A stretch of 64,000 bases of DNA, from the NCBI RefSeq assembly GCF_051486985.1, contig NZ_JAHVDV010000030.1, forward strand, positions 1 through 64,000, read 5' to 3'. The stretch is from CBFFRJ01 sp051486985 (GTDB lineage Bacteria > Pseudomonadota > Gammaproteobacteria > Enterobacterales > Enterobacteriaceae). Below are positions 28,301 through 37,186 of the stretch, one piece after another. A model generated the notes under the pieces. The model did not search any database. It was not told the origin of the DNA and saw nothing but the letters and a program-made list of their open reading frames with translations. Made by a program: the position numbers and the translations under genes. Each line of letters opens with the position of its first letter. Within the stretch, counting starts at the first letter, position 1.

Positions 28301-28852
28301 GTGAACAACCTGAGCGAGATCGCGCGGTAACGGATAACAGTGGCGACGCCAGAAGTCTGCACACGCCTGATAACGCAGAAGCGACTCATCCTCAATCAGC
28401 TGCTGTTCGAACAACATTCCTGATTCAAAGGCATTAAGGCTGAGCATACGCTGGCAGAAACCGTGAATGGTAAAGACCGCGGCTTCGTCCATCTGGCGTT
28501 CAGCAAGCATAAGCAACTCAGCGGCTTGCGAAGTGTCGTCGATCTCTGCAAGCAGACCTGCATAAAGCGGGTTATCGGACGCGCCTCGCAGGCAGGCGAT
28601 GCGTAAGTCATGAATATTGCTACGAATACGTCCGCGCAATTCAGCGGTGGCCGCCTCGGTAAAGGTGACCACCAGAAGTTCTTCAACATTCAGTGGCCTC
28701 GGCCAGGCAGATGCCCCGCCGAGGCCGAGTAATAACCGCAGATAAAGGGCGGCAATGGTGAAGGTTTTACCGGTGCCCGCAGAGGCTTCAATCAGTCGCT
28801 CACCGGTTAGCGGCAGGCGCAGGGGATCCAGTGGCTCAGCGGTTTCACTCAT
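25307..28852 (-). CDS. recB: Exonuclease V (RecBCD) beta subunit
   Basis: A 1181-residue 3'-5' SF1A helicase and nuclease of the RecBCD enzyme. Walker A is EASAGTGKTFTIA (about residues 22-34). UvrD-type motifs include DEFQDTDPQQYRIF, GDPKQAIYAFRGAD and TIHKSKGLEYPVVWLP. The C-terminal nuclease domain holds FIDLVFR...YYLLDYKSNWLG, with the catalytic Asp/Asp/Lys trio. It overlaps ptrA upstream and recD downstream by 4 nt each (ATGA), so ptrA-recB-recD are translated in sequence. Confidence 0.97.
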   Translation of the reverse strand: MSETAEPLDPLRLPLTGERLIEASAGTGKTFTIAALYLRLLLGLGGASAWPRPLNVEELLVVTFTEAATAELRGRIRSNIHDLRIACLRGASDNPLYAGLLAEIDDTSQAAELLMLAERQMDEAAVFTIHGFCQRMLSLNAFESGMLFEQQLIEDESLLRYQACADFWRRHCYPLPRDLAQVVHASWKGPHELLKAIDRYLQGEAPKIKSAPPDDETLQSRHQKILEHINNVKQLWLASVAELDPLIEGSGIMRQKFNRANQARWIAKISAWAEEETLSYQLPEPLEKFAQSFLRERTKPGTVAPEHPVFDAIEALLAAPLTLKDLMLTRAMREIRETIAREKRRRGQLGFDDMLGRLDSALQSANGDALATAIRTRFPVAMIDEFQDTDPQQYRIFRRIWHNQPDGALLLIGDPKQAIYAFRGADIFTYMKARGEVTAHYTLDTNWRSAPGMVESVNRIFSQIDDAFMFRQIPFQPVKSAARNQSLRFVVNGKPHPAMSMWLMEGEGVGVADYQSLMAGHCAAQIRDWLIAGQAGDAQLLDGDKSRPLRASDITVLVRSRHEASLIRDALGLLNIPSVYLSNRDSVFETPEAQEMLWLLQAILAPERENTLRSALATSMLGLSALDIEMLNNDETAWDAVVEEFARWRELWQKRGVMPMLHALMSARHIAENLLATAGGERRLTDILHLSELLQEAGTQAESEHALVRWLAQHIAEPDTNAASEQLRLESDKHLVKIVTIHKSKGLEYPVVWLPFIANFRVQDQAFYHDRTTYASVLDLSGDEESLALAETERLAEDLRLLYVALTRSVWHCSLGIAPLFRGRGEKTGDTDFHLSALGRLIQRGEPMDARRLHAAVEALCNENIELRTPATPDNLRWETPENGALTLQARQVQRVVADDWRVTSYSGLQQRAHGIAQDLLPRLDVDAAGERESLAETGLTAHQFPRGASPGTFLHGLFEDLDFTQAISAEWVSEKLLAGGFEAHWQPVISDWLEAVLHAPLGDTGLALCELTARDKQVELEFYVPIEQNLRAERLDALIRHYDPLSAGCPPLDFREVRGMLKGFIDLVFRHNGRYYLLDYKSNWLGDSSEAYTREAMIAAMQSHRYDLQYQLYTLALHRYLRHRIENYDYEHHFGGVIYLFLRGVEPGKPGQGIFTTRPDAALINEMDALFAGECQEVAS

Positions 28853-31740
28853 TTTTCTCGCTCATCAGGAACTAAAGGTAAGGACTGTTGTAACGAGCTG
28901 ACGTTTTCCCATACTTTCCAGCCATCAGGATGGACGTACTCCGCTTTCCCGCTCTGGCTTCCTGAAATCTGAGACAAGATAGCCATCCCCTGCGGCTCAA
29001 CCACCGCCTGGTGGAAAAAGTCGGCAAGTTTTTGCGGCGTCAGCTGTTTTATCTGAGCGACTACTTTATCACGTGAATCAAAGCGCATATTACCGCGATC
29101 GAAATCTTTGCTGAGCTTCGAGGCTTCCTCACCCAGGGTCTGCGGCGCTTGTTCAATCTGGGCGATTACCCCCTGCTGTACCTGGGCAAACTCTTCAGGT
29201 TTCAGGTTACGTAATTTCGCCTCAGCCGTCGGGAAGAAGGCTTTATAACGTTCCCATAAGTAGGCTGGCTGCTTTTCATTGCTTTGTAGCAAGAAGCCCA
29301 TCCCCCACTGCCGACCAACGCTCATCGGGAAAGCAAAAACCGCATAACCCAGTTGCTCTTCCGTGCGCAGCTGGTTGTAGAACCACGGCTGGACTATCTG
29401 CCCCAGCATTGCGCTGTACGCTGTACTTGTAAACTCATCGTACCCTTTTGGAACAAAGATCGCGGCCAGCGCGGAGTCCGTGCTGTTGCCCGCTTTTTCG
29501 AAGATGACCGACTGCTGTTTGTCCACCAGCACGTCTTTATTGCGACACCACTCAGTGCCATTCGCCCCCAAACTTTGCTGAACGCGATGGGCGAGATCTT
29601 TTGCCTGCTGTTCCGTCAGATTCCCCACCACGAGGAACTCCGGGCGCGCGTTGGCCTTCAAAGCGTCACGGTAGCTCAGCACATCATTCAGGCTGATAGA
29701 CGGCAGCAGCGCCCGACGCTCTTCACGCTGGAAATAGGGCACTTGTGAGAGCATCTGAACAGGCATGATTGCCTGATCGAACGCTTTGCCTTTTTCAGCC
29801 GAATCCATCATTTGTGCATACCATGACTTCGCCTGCTCAAGCTGCTCTGCGGTAGGGGTATAGCTGAAATAACCGTCGAGTAACGCCTGGAAAAGCTGTG
29901 GTAACCGCTGGGTATAACCATTTGCATTAAGCATCAGGCCATTGTTTGCATTGGTAGAGAAGCTTATCCCTCCCACGGCGGCCTGGTTACTTAACTGATC
30001 CAGCGCAATGCCCGCAAGGTAATCATTCAGGGCGAACATTACCTGGTTTTTTGCGCTGTCCATCGCCTGCGGATTACGCAAAACGACGCTTACATCTGCC
30101 TTCGGCTCGCTGGCAAAGAAACGACTTGGGCTATAAACCACACGCAAATTCGGTTCGTCCACAATAAGCGCCGGATGCTTATCATTTTTTTCAGGCTTGA
30201 TGAGGGTGAAATCATCAGGAATGTAAGGGTTGAGCTGAGGCGTTTGCAGGGTGATGGCATCGGCCTGCTTTTGCCAGTCAGCAAACGTCTTCGCAGAGAT
30301 TTTATCAACCTGGTAGGGCGCATTGACGAAGTAGGCTGTTTTGTTGTGCGGTTCGTCAGGGCTGATATACCAGATTCGCGCATTTTCTGGCGTCATCTCA
30401 TCAAGACGGGCCTGAATAGCTTTCGGGTCATACCGATCGGCAATATTAACCGAATCCAGAGTATGGGCGACCGGTACGCGAATCATGGTATCCGCCAGCC
30501 ATTCGACATAGCCCATATCGCGGGTGATAGAAGGGTAGCGGAAATCCAGATCCAGGATGTGCGCCAGCTCATCAAAGTACCGTTTGTCGACGCCTTTATC
30601 ACGCAGCATAGTGAGATAGCTGAAAATCGCGGCGACAACCGTATCACGGTTAGCCAGCCCTTTATCCGTCAACGTGACCGAGATGGCCAGCACGCCACTG
30701 TTACCATTGACGACAGGGTCGGAGTCGCCTCTTATCCCTTCAGCCAGCCCCTGTTTTTGCAGCCAGTCAGAGAGCGTACCTGGGCTGCGATTGCCCACAA
30801 GATAGGTGATAAGTTCATCCGTTTTACTGCGAAACTGTGCGGTATTGTTATCAATACGGAACTCCACACGCACCACTTTGCGAGGGACTGCGGGGACGTA
30901 GTGAATGATGACGCCTTTTTGCGCATCGGTCACCACCGGCACATCAATCTCAGGGCGCGTGATGTGCTTATCAGGAACGCGCCCCCAGGTTTTAGCGGCA
31001 ATTTTTGCCAGTTCAGGTAGCGGGCGATTACTGTAAATGACCGCCTTCATCAGGTTGGCGGAGTAATATTTATCGCGAAAGGCGAGCAAGGCGTCATGCA
31101 CCGGGTTGCCTGGCTTATCGCTGAGGGTTTCCAGATTGCCGCCCGAGAATTTCGACCCCGGGTGTGCCGGATTAATGGTCTCCGCGCTGACTTGCGCCAT
31201 ACGCATGCCGTCACGCGTGCGGGCCATCGTCAGTTCGGCATTCACCGCATTACGTTCACGATCGGCATATTTTTTTTGCAGCAGCGGTTCAGCAATTGCA
31301 TCAGCGAGACGATCGACCGCCCCTTCAAGGGCATTGTTTTCCACTTCAAGGTAATAGGCGGTGCGATAGGGCGCCGTACTGGCATTATGGCTACCGCCGT
31401 GAAGCTTGAGGTATTCCGCCAGGCTGTCCGGGGAGGGGTATTTTTTTGAGCCCATCAGGGTCATGTGCTCCAGATAATGAGCAAGCCCCTGGTGAGAATC
31501 CGGATCCTGAAGAGAACCTACAGGCACCACCATCGCACAGAGCGATTTTACCGCTTGCGGATCGGATACCAGCAGCACAACCATGCCGTTATCCAGCCGC
31601 ACGGCCTGGTACTGGCGCGTATCTTTATCGCTCTTGCGGATAGTTTCCTGAACAGGCTGCCAGCCTTTATCTGCCTGACTGTATGACGCCCAGAGGGCAA
31701 AAATTACAACAAATGCATTTAACCAGGTGCTGCGGGGCAT
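28849..31740 (-). CDS. ptrA: Protease III (pitrilysin)
   Basis: A 963-residue periplasmic M16 zinc peptidase that degrades small peptides. A signal peptide ends near SQA/DKGW (about residue 23). The inverted zinc motif HYLEH lies at about 88-92, and the downstream glutamate ligand is in ENNALEGAVD (about 162-171). Four M16 repeats fill the remaining length. As in other enterobacteria it sits inside the recC-ptrA-recB-recD locus although its job is unrelated to recombination. Confidence 0.96.
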   Translation of the reverse strand: MPRSTWLNAFVVIFALWASYSQADKGWQPVQETIRKSDKDTRQYQAVRLDNGMVVLLVSDPQAVKSLCAMVVPVGSLQDPDSHQGLAHYLEHMTLMGSKKYPSPDSLAEYLKLHGGSHNASTAPYRTAYYLEVENNALEGAVDRLADAIAEPLLQKKYADRERNAVNAELTMARTRDGMRMAQVSAETINPAHPGSKFSGGNLETLSDKPGNPVHDALLAFRDKYYSANLMKAVIYSNRPLPELAKIAAKTWGRVPDKHITRPEIDVPVVTDAQKGVIIHYVPAVPRKVVRVEFRIDNNTAQFRSKTDELITYLVGNRSPGTLSDWLQKQGLAEGIRGDSDPVVNGNSGVLAISVTLTDKGLANRDTVVAAIFSYLTMLRDKGVDKRYFDELAHILDLDFRYPSITRDMGYVEWLADTMIRVPVAHTLDSVNIADRYDPKAIQARLDEMTPENARIWYISPDEPHNKTAYFVNAPYQVDKISAKTFADWQKQADAITLQTPQLNPYIPDDFTLIKPEKNDKHPALIVDEPNLRVVYSPSRFFASEPKADVSVVLRNPQAMDSAKNQVMFALNDYLAGIALDQLSNQAAVGGISFSTNANNGLMLNANGYTQRLPQLFQALLDGYFSYTPTAEQLEQAKSWYAQMMDSAEKGKAFDQAIMPVQMLSQVPYFQREERRALLPSISLNDVLSYRDALKANARPEFLVVGNLTEQQAKDLAHRVQQSLGANGTEWCRNKDVLVDKQQSVIFEKAGNSTDSALAAIFVPKGYDEFTSTAYSAMLGQIVQPWFYNQLRTEEQLGYAVFAFPMSVGRQWGMGFLLQSNEKQPAYLWERYKAFFPTAEAKLRNLKPEEFAQVQQGVIAQIEQAPQTLGEEASKLSKDFDRGNMRFDSRDKVVAQIKQLTPQKLADFFHQAVVEPQGMAILSQISGSQSGKAEYVHPDGWKVWENVSSLQQSLPLVPDEREK

Positions 31741-31891
31741 TCACGAACCTCATCATTAACTATCCCGTTGATTTTCCTGACCATGAAAATCGCGGGGTGA
31801 AACCTGTGTTGGCTAAACCGCCAACCGCTGGGTAAATCAGTCCGTGACCCAATGCGCATAATCCGGAAGCTGATCTGCGGTTTTAAGACCG

Positions 31892-34800
31892 TCAATCCGG
31901 CTGATTGAAACGGTAAATCGGCAGCAGATAGCGCTGCGAAAGCTCAGTGATTTGCACGAAATGTTCCGGTGTCAGGGTTCGCCACAAACGTTGATACCAG
32001 ACATCCTCACCCTCCCCTCGCGCGACCATATTACCTTCGAAGGCCTGCAAAAATTTGCTTTGCGCTTTCTGTAGCGTTGCTTCGTCCCTTAACATGGCAT
32101 CATTTGCTGCGTCATAACAGGCTTTTATCCAGGCTCCACCACTTTCTGGTAGCAGCAACAGCGGTTTTGCCATCCCTTCGCGGTAACCGTCAATCATTAA
32201 CGCCAGATGCTCTGATGCGACTTCAGGCGCCAGTACGGGGAAGCGCCACTGACCATTTTTGCGCACCAGGATACGGCTCTCGCCAGCACCACCGCTGGCA
32301 CAGTAGACAAGATGTTCCAGCCAAAGTTGCAGCCCCTGCGTCACACTCGGCATTGAAGGTCGCCAGCGCAGCAGCCCATCGGGCTGCACATGCGGTAACC
32401 ATCCGGTCAGATGGACCCCGCCGCAGTGCAAATCAATTTCCATCGTGGTTCCCGGCTGGCGCTGTGCTATCACACGGTCGGCCAGCTCCTGCATTTCATC
32501 CTGCTGCGTCTCCCAGAGTATTTCGCCAAAGGCGCCATAAGGGAGCGCCCCGGCCGCCCGATAGCGGCGAAACAGTTTCTCTGCGTCCTGTTCTTCTACC
32601 AGTGCGTTCAGTAATTCCTGGTTGAGCTGATAGCGGCTTAGTCCATCGAGAATAAAGGGTTCAGCGTCGGGGATGTCACTCTCTTCCGAACGGAAACTGA
32701 CCCGCAGACGCATCTGAAAGAATGCGCGTACCGGGTGGCCCCAAAACCGTAAAAGCTGATCAAAGTTGAGCGTGTCTATCGGGACCGGGCTGAGCTGCTG
32801 TATAAATTCCGGATGTGGCTCACCGGACTGGCTCGCAGCGGGCAACCAGTCACGCGCATAGCTTTGCCACTCCCCTGCCTGGAAGTTTGCGGCGTCAAAA
32901 GGCATACGGGGATGCAAATGACAGATATGCGCTTTGACACGCTTTTCGCTCTCGTCGCAGTTGAGCACTTCATCGCCGGGCAGGTGATGACTTTGACCAA
33001 TGTAATCAAGTAGCTCTTGTACCAGCACGGAAGGAAAACGCTCGGCATTATCCTGAATCGACCGGCCAATAAAACTGATATAGAGCGTTTGTTGCGCCGA
33101 CAACAGCGCCTCAAGAAAGAGATAGCGGTCATCATCCCGACGGCTACGATCGCCCCGCTGCGCCTGGTGGCTCATAAGATCAAAGCCCAATGGAGCCAGT
33201 GCTCTCGGGTAAATGCCATCATTCATCCCCAGCAGACAAACCACTTTAAAAGGAATGGATCGCATTGGCATCAGGGTACATATATTTACCGGCCCGGCCA
33301 GAAAACGCTGACTGATACGTTCCTGATCCAGCCGCTGGGCCAGCTCATCACGCAATACGGAGAGAGGGATCTCTTCGCCGTACGAGGCTTCAACACCCTG
33401 GGCAATGATGGCCTGCCACTGTTGTTCGATGAGTGCCAGCGCCGCTTCGGTCTCCTGATCGGGCAGGAAAAAGTCGTTGAGCATTTCACGGCATACCGGT
33501 AGCCACTCTTCAAGAGGACGCTCCTGAGCAAGCCCCAGGCGCCATGTCTTCAACTGCATTAACAGTGACGCAAGGTGCCCTACCAGTTCGGCGATGAGTC
33601 CGCTGGATTCATCGTAGGGAAGGATGGACTGCCACTCTCCCTGCCGACTTTCCATAGCATAACCCAGCAGCATTCGAGTCAGACCAAACTGCCAGGTGTG
33701 TTGCCCGGTCGGCGGCAGCTCGAATTCACGCACGTTGTCATCATCTATGCCCCAACGAATGCCGGACTCATTAACCCACTGACGGAGATAACCCAGTCCC
33801 TCTTCAGTGATATTAAAGCGCGCCGCCAGGACAGGCACATCAAGCAACGCCAGCACATCCTCCGACACAAACCGGCTGTCAGGCAAAGAAAGTAGGTTGA
33901 TGAATGCTTCCAGAGCAGGATGAGCCTGACGAGCCCGGCGGTCAGAAATGGCGTAAGGCAGATAACGCTCGCCCGTCGCGCTGCCAAATACGGCCTGAAT
34001 GTAAGGGCTGTAACTGTCGATGTCGGCGACCATCACCACGATATCGCGCGGAGTCAGCTGCGGATCTTCTTCCAGCATCGCGAGCAGACGATCATGTAAC
34101 ACCTCCACTTCACGCTGAGGGCTATGGCAAACATGCACGGTCACACTGCGATCGTCAGGATCCAACCTGCGCTTTTTGTCACTACGCGCAAACTCCTGGG
34201 CATCCACTCCCGCTACCGCACTGTTTTTAAGCTCCAGCATGTCGTGTTGCAGGTTGCGCAGCAGCAGGCCAGGCGTTGTCTCAACAAAAGCATCAAACTC
34301 TTCAAACTCCTCCAGACCTGCAAGCAGATAGACATAGTCACGGCCTAGCTTTCCCCAGGATGCAAGCAAAGGGTTAGGAAGATGTTGTTCGCCCTCACTG
34401 TTGAACAAGCCAGCCGTTGCCTCGGAATGACGAAACAGCGGTAAGCGCCTCTGTTCTCCCAAACGCTGGCGGTGGCGGGTCATTAATTTTGCCAGGAAGG
34501 CCGGATCTTTAATATCTCCCCAGTATTCCCGGCAGGGATTCGTAAAGAGCACATGCACATCGACATGTTTTCCCAGCGCCTGGAGAGCCTGCAAATAGAC
34601 CGGCGGAAGCGCCGAAATACCGCAGATAAAAACCCGTGAAGGGAGGCCGGCTGGCCGCGCTTTAGCGGTTTCGAGTTTATGAATAAAACGCTGATACAAG
34701 TTTGCACGATGCCAGTGTGGCTGCCCCAGGGCCGCCGTGTGCTCAACCAGTGCACGCCACAGAGGGGCCTGCCAGCGCTGTGCCTCATTGAGTCCGTCGA

Positions 34801-35263
34801 TAAGTTCACCCGACTCCCAGCGTGTCAGCCAGTGCGGGCGATAGACAAGATACTGGTCAAAGAGATCGGCTACGCGGGAGGAGAGCTGAAAAAGCTTACG
34901 TTTATCATCATCATCGTTGAGATAGTGGCGCAGCATGGCAAAGTCCTCGCCCTCCAGCATTCCCGGCAGCAGCGACATGAGCTTCCAGCTCATGCTCTGC
35001 TTGGTGAACGCACTCTCTTTTGGGATGTCAGGTAAAACGCGCACAAACATATCCCAGATAAAACTGGCCGGGAGAGGAAATTCGATATTGGCGGCAATAC
35101 CGAATTTTTTTGCCAGCGTCATTTGTAGCCATTGCGCCATACCGGTGCTCTGCACAAGGATGACCTCTGGTTCAAAAGGATCGTCCAGCCTGTCATTTTC
35201 AACGATGTACTCCATCAGTGCTTCCAGCACATCCAAATGGTTGGAGTGATAAACCCTTAGCAT
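31892..35263 (-). CDS. recC: Exonuclease V (RecBCD) gamma subunit
   Basis: A 1123-residue RecC, the subunit that splits the DNA duplex and reads Chi as single-stranded DNA passes through it. It has a degenerate helicase fold without Walker motifs and an inactive nuclease-like C-terminal domain. Typical stretches are LVQSTGMAQWLQM (about residues 36-48), VCHSPQREVEVLHDRL and GDRSRRDDDRYLFLEAL. The product is full length (E. coli 1122). It is separated from ptrA by 151 bp, which may hold the ptrA-recB promoter. Confidence 0.97.
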   Translation of the reverse strand: MLRVYHSNHLDVLEALMEYIVENDRLDDPFEPEVILVQSTGMAQWLQMTLAKKFGIAANIEFPLPASFIWDMFVRVLPDIPKESAFTKQSMSWKLMSLLPGMLEGEDFAMLRHYLNDDDDKRKLFQLSSRVADLFDQYLVYRPHWLTRWESGELIDGLNEAQRWQAPLWRALVEHTAALGQPHWHRANLYQRFIHKLETAKARPAGLPSRVFICGISALPPVYLQALQALGKHVDVHVLFTNPCREYWGDIKDPAFLAKLMTRHRQRLGEQRRLPLFRHSEATAGLFNSEGEQHLPNPLLASWGKLGRDYVYLLAGLEEFEEFDAFVETTPGLLLRNLQHDMLELKNSAVAGVDAQEFARSDKKRRLDPDDRSVTVHVCHSPQREVEVLHDRLLAMLEEDPQLTPRDIVVMVADIDSYSPYIQAVFGSATGERYLPYAISDRRARQAHPALEAFINLLSLPDSRFVSEDVLALLDVPVLAARFNITEEGLGYLRQWVNESGIRWGIDDDNVREFELPPTGQHTWQFGLTRMLLGYAMESRQGEWQSILPYDESSGLIAELVGHLASLLMQLKTWRLGLAQERPLEEWLPVCREMLNDFFLPDQETEAALALIEQQWQAIIAQGVEASYGEEIPLSVLRDELAQRLDQERISQRFLAGPVNICTLMPMRSIPFKVVCLLGMNDGIYPRALAPLGFDLMSHQAQRGDRSRRDDDRYLFLEALLSAQQTLYISFIGRSIQDNAERFPSVLVQELLDYIGQSHHLPGDEVLNCDESEKRVKAHICHLHPRMPFDAANFQAGEWQSYARDWLPAASQSGEPHPEFIQQLSPVPIDTLNFDQLLRFWGHPVRAFFQMRLRVSFRSEESDIPDAEPFILDGLSRYQLNQELLNALVEEQDAEKLFRRYRAAGALPYGAFGEILWETQQDEMQELADRVIAQRQPGTTMEIDLHCGGVHLTGWLPHVQPDGLLRWRPSMPSVTQGLQLWLEHLVYCASGGAGESRILVRKNGQWRFPVLAPEVASEHLALMIDGYREGMAKPLLLLPESGGAWIKACYDAANDAMLRDEATLQKAQSKFLQAFEGNMVARGEGEDVWYQRLWRTLTPEHFVQITELSQRYLLPIYRFNQPD

Positions 35264-35275
35264 ACGTACTCCTGA

Positions 35276-35584
35276 CTACTGACCGGACGGGCAATGCAGT
35301 CTGGTCATCTGCCCTTTTCTGCCTGACGGCGAAACAATAATGGCGTTGATGCTGACACATCCTGCGTCGCTTGTCTGCAACCGCTGCACCTGCCATCCCG
35401 GCGGCAAAACCTGGGTTTCCGCTTGCGTTTGTAGCCATGCGTAACGCCATAACGTGCGGTATTGACTCCAGAGCGCAAAGTCCGAAGCCAGAGTTCGTTG
35501 AAAGCCGCTAAGGGCGGTAACGATCATGACCAGTAACACCATAGCTATCAGGACTTCAGGCAGGCTGAACCCCTTTTCTTTCAT
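35276..35584 (-). CDS. ppdC: Prepilin peptidase-dependent protein C (minor pseudopilin)
   Basis: A 102-residue type IV pilin-like protein. The prepilin cleavage site KG/FSLPEV (residues 4-10) with the conserved glutamate at mature position +5 is followed by a hydrophobic helix. It is probably a minor pseudopilin processed at the inner membrane. I chose the ATG at 35584 because it overlaps the ygdB stop in ATGA and gives a leader of normal length. An ATG four codons upstream is possible. It ends 12 nt before recC begins, so recC may be transcribed from this cluster. Confidence 0.9.
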   Translation of the reverse strand: MKEKGFSLPEVLIAMVLLVMIVTALSGFQRTLASDFALWSQYRTLWRYAWLQTQAETQVLPPGWQVQRLQTSDAGCVSINAIIVSPSGRKGQMTRLHCPSGQ

Positions 35585-35988
35585 GGCAGTTCGCATAAGG
35601 CAGTCTCTTTAAGGGGGCAGAAATCGCTCCAGCCATGAGCGGAAAACAGCACCTTGTTTTTTTCAATGCGCCCCCCTCGCCACAATCGCTGCTCAGCGCT
35701 ACCTGCTATCAATAAGACACGATTTTCCTCAAGGATACGCAGGCAAACCCGCAGGGAGGTGCCTCGCTGTTCCAGGCATTGTACTGCGGGTTTCGCATCC
35801 CACTGCTGCATCCGTCCCCACTCCAGCGCAGACTGCACACTGGCATAGTGCTGCAGGCTTAAACTCTCAGTGGTGACACGCTGAATATGGGTGACACGCT
35901 GCTGATTCAAGCCATTCAGCAGCAGGCTGCCAAGAAGTAAAATGAGCAGCACCAGTGCAAGTGAGGACATTCCTCGCTGGCGGTTCAT
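35581..35988 (-). CDS. ygdB: YgdB, DUF2509 pilin-cluster protein
   Basis: A 135-residue protein with a single N-terminal hydrophobic helix (SSLALVLLILLLGSLLL, about residues 8-24) and no G/FxxxE prepilin site. In layout it resembles PilX/GspK-type pilin-associated proteins. The mature part has paired cysteines. It lies in the ppdA-ppdB-ygdB-ppdC group with 4-nt overlaps at both ends, so it is likely a partner of these pseudopilins. Its function is inferred only from this context. Confidence 0.88.
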   Translation of the reverse strand: MNRQRGMSSLALVLLILLLGSLLLNGLNQQRVTHIQRVTTESLSLQHYASVQSALEWGRMQQWDAKPAVQCLEQRGTSLRVCLRILEENRVLLIAGSAEQRLWRGGRIEKNKVLFSAHGWSDFCPLKETALCELP

Positions 35989-36548
35989 AAGTTAAAACCC
36001 GTCACGCTAAAAGTCGCGTTAACTACGCGTGTGGCCTGTCCCTTAACCCTTCCACTCAGACTGAGACTGAATACGGGGTGAAAACCGGGTACTTGCTGCC
36101 TTCTGATAAAGAAACCGTCGATGGTTACCACTGCCGGATCGGTCATTTTGTCCCAGCCTTTACCCTCGCAGGACGTTGCCCCCCGAAGCGTTTCCAGTAC
36201 GCCGCTTTGCAGGCGAAACCCTGTTTGATCGGCATCACTTGCTGGCGTGGTTTCCCAGCGTCCGTTACTGTTTGCATCCCATTGCACTATCACACATTCT
36301 CCTGAGCGCCCTATTATTACCGGCTGGCCTGCACAGCTGCCGTTACAGTACCCGGCACGCTGAAGATGCCGCGCTACGGTATAAATACGTTGCCAGAGTT
36401 CATCTTCCAGCATTTGAGCACGGGTTTGTTGCAAGACCCCAAGCTGCACTGCAGGCAGGAAACGGGCCGCTGCGAGTAATAAGACACTGCCGATCGCCAT
36501 TGCCAGTAGCGTCTCCAGTAACGAAAAGCCGTTTTGTTTCGCTAACAT
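35985..36548 (-). CDS. ppdB: Prepilin peptidase-dependent protein B (minor pseudopilin)
   Basis: A 187-residue pilin-like protein. The prepilin site NG/FSLLETLLAM (about residues 6-16) precedes a hydrophobic helix. The globular part has the cysteine-rich YCNGSC and CEGKGWDK segments and ends in VTGFNL. I chose the ATG at 36548, which overlaps the ppdA stop and matches the E. coli length. The longer open frame adds 21 residues that would bury the leader. Confidence 0.91.
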   Translation of the reverse strand: MLAKQNGFSLLETLLAMAIGSVLLLAAARFLPAVQLGVLQQTRAQMLEDELWQRIYTVARHLQRAGYCNGSCAGQPVIIGRSGECVIVQWDANSNGRWETTPASDADQTGFRLQSGVLETLRGATSCEGKGWDKMTDPAVVTIDGFFIRRQQVPGFHPVFSLSLSGRVKGQATRVVNATFSVTGFNL

Positions 36549-37003
36549 ACGTCTTCCGATGATGACTGACACATCCTGATTCTCCCCCACCCTGAAACCA
36601 CTATGCGCCACTCCCCTGCCCCGTTTTTAATGCGGATATGCCCACCCCATGCCGTGTTGCGTAAACCATAAAATCCTAACGATGGTGTTATCTCTACCAA
36701 TGCAACCTCAGGCCAGGCCGGGCGTAAGGTATAGCGTGAACCCGCCTGACACTGTGCCGTTAAATGGGTATGCAAACACCAGCTTGCGCCATCGCGTGAC
36801 GCCGCGAGCAACTGCTCACGCGAGTGCCAGTTCGCATCATCACGCAACATTTCCAGAAACTGCCGCACCTGAACCGCGGTTTGCCATAGCCGCTGCTGCG
36901 CCTGCCAGTAACGCCAGCCAGAGAGCCCCGCCCCACTGAGAATGGCGATCAACGCGACCGCCACCATTGTTTCTATTAGGGTAAATCCGCATTCTCGTTT
37001 CAT
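36542..37003 (-). CDS. ppdA: Prepilin peptidase-dependent protein A (minor pseudopilin)
   Basis: A 153-residue GspH-like pseudopilin. The leader MKRECG is cut before FTLIETMVAVALIAIL, and the conserved glutamate is at mature position +5. A globular domain with several cysteines follows. It is the first gene of the four-gene pseudopilin cluster and lies 183 bp after thyA, beyond a terminator. Confidence 0.91.
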   Translation of the reverse strand: MKRECGFTLIETMVAVALIAILSGAGLSGWRYWQAQQRLWQTAVQVRQFLEMLRDDANWHSREQLLAASRDGASWCLHTHLTAQCQAGSRYTLRPAWPEVALVEITPSLGFYGLRNTAWGGHIRIKNGAGEWRIVVSGWGRIRMCQSSSEDVC

Positions 37004-37138
37004 GTCCGCACTCTGCCGCCAGCGATATTTATTTTCGAGCAGAGTTTGTGGAATTTACGAGACGCGCCGGAGATGGGTGACGGTTTTGCAGGGCGTTGCA
37101 ACGCAGCCGGAAAGCGGGTCGGAAAAGGAGAAACAGAT

Positions 37139-37169
37139 AAAAAAAAACCGGCACCCGAAGGTACCGGTT
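37139..37169 (-). terminator. thyA terminator
   Basis: On the minus strand a 10-bp stem (aaccggtacc / ggtgccggtt, one U-G pair) with a stable UUCG tetraloop is followed by a T-run. It separates lgt-thyA from the ppdA cluster. Confidence 0.9.
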
Positions 37170-37186
37170 ATGAGATGCTCACCGGG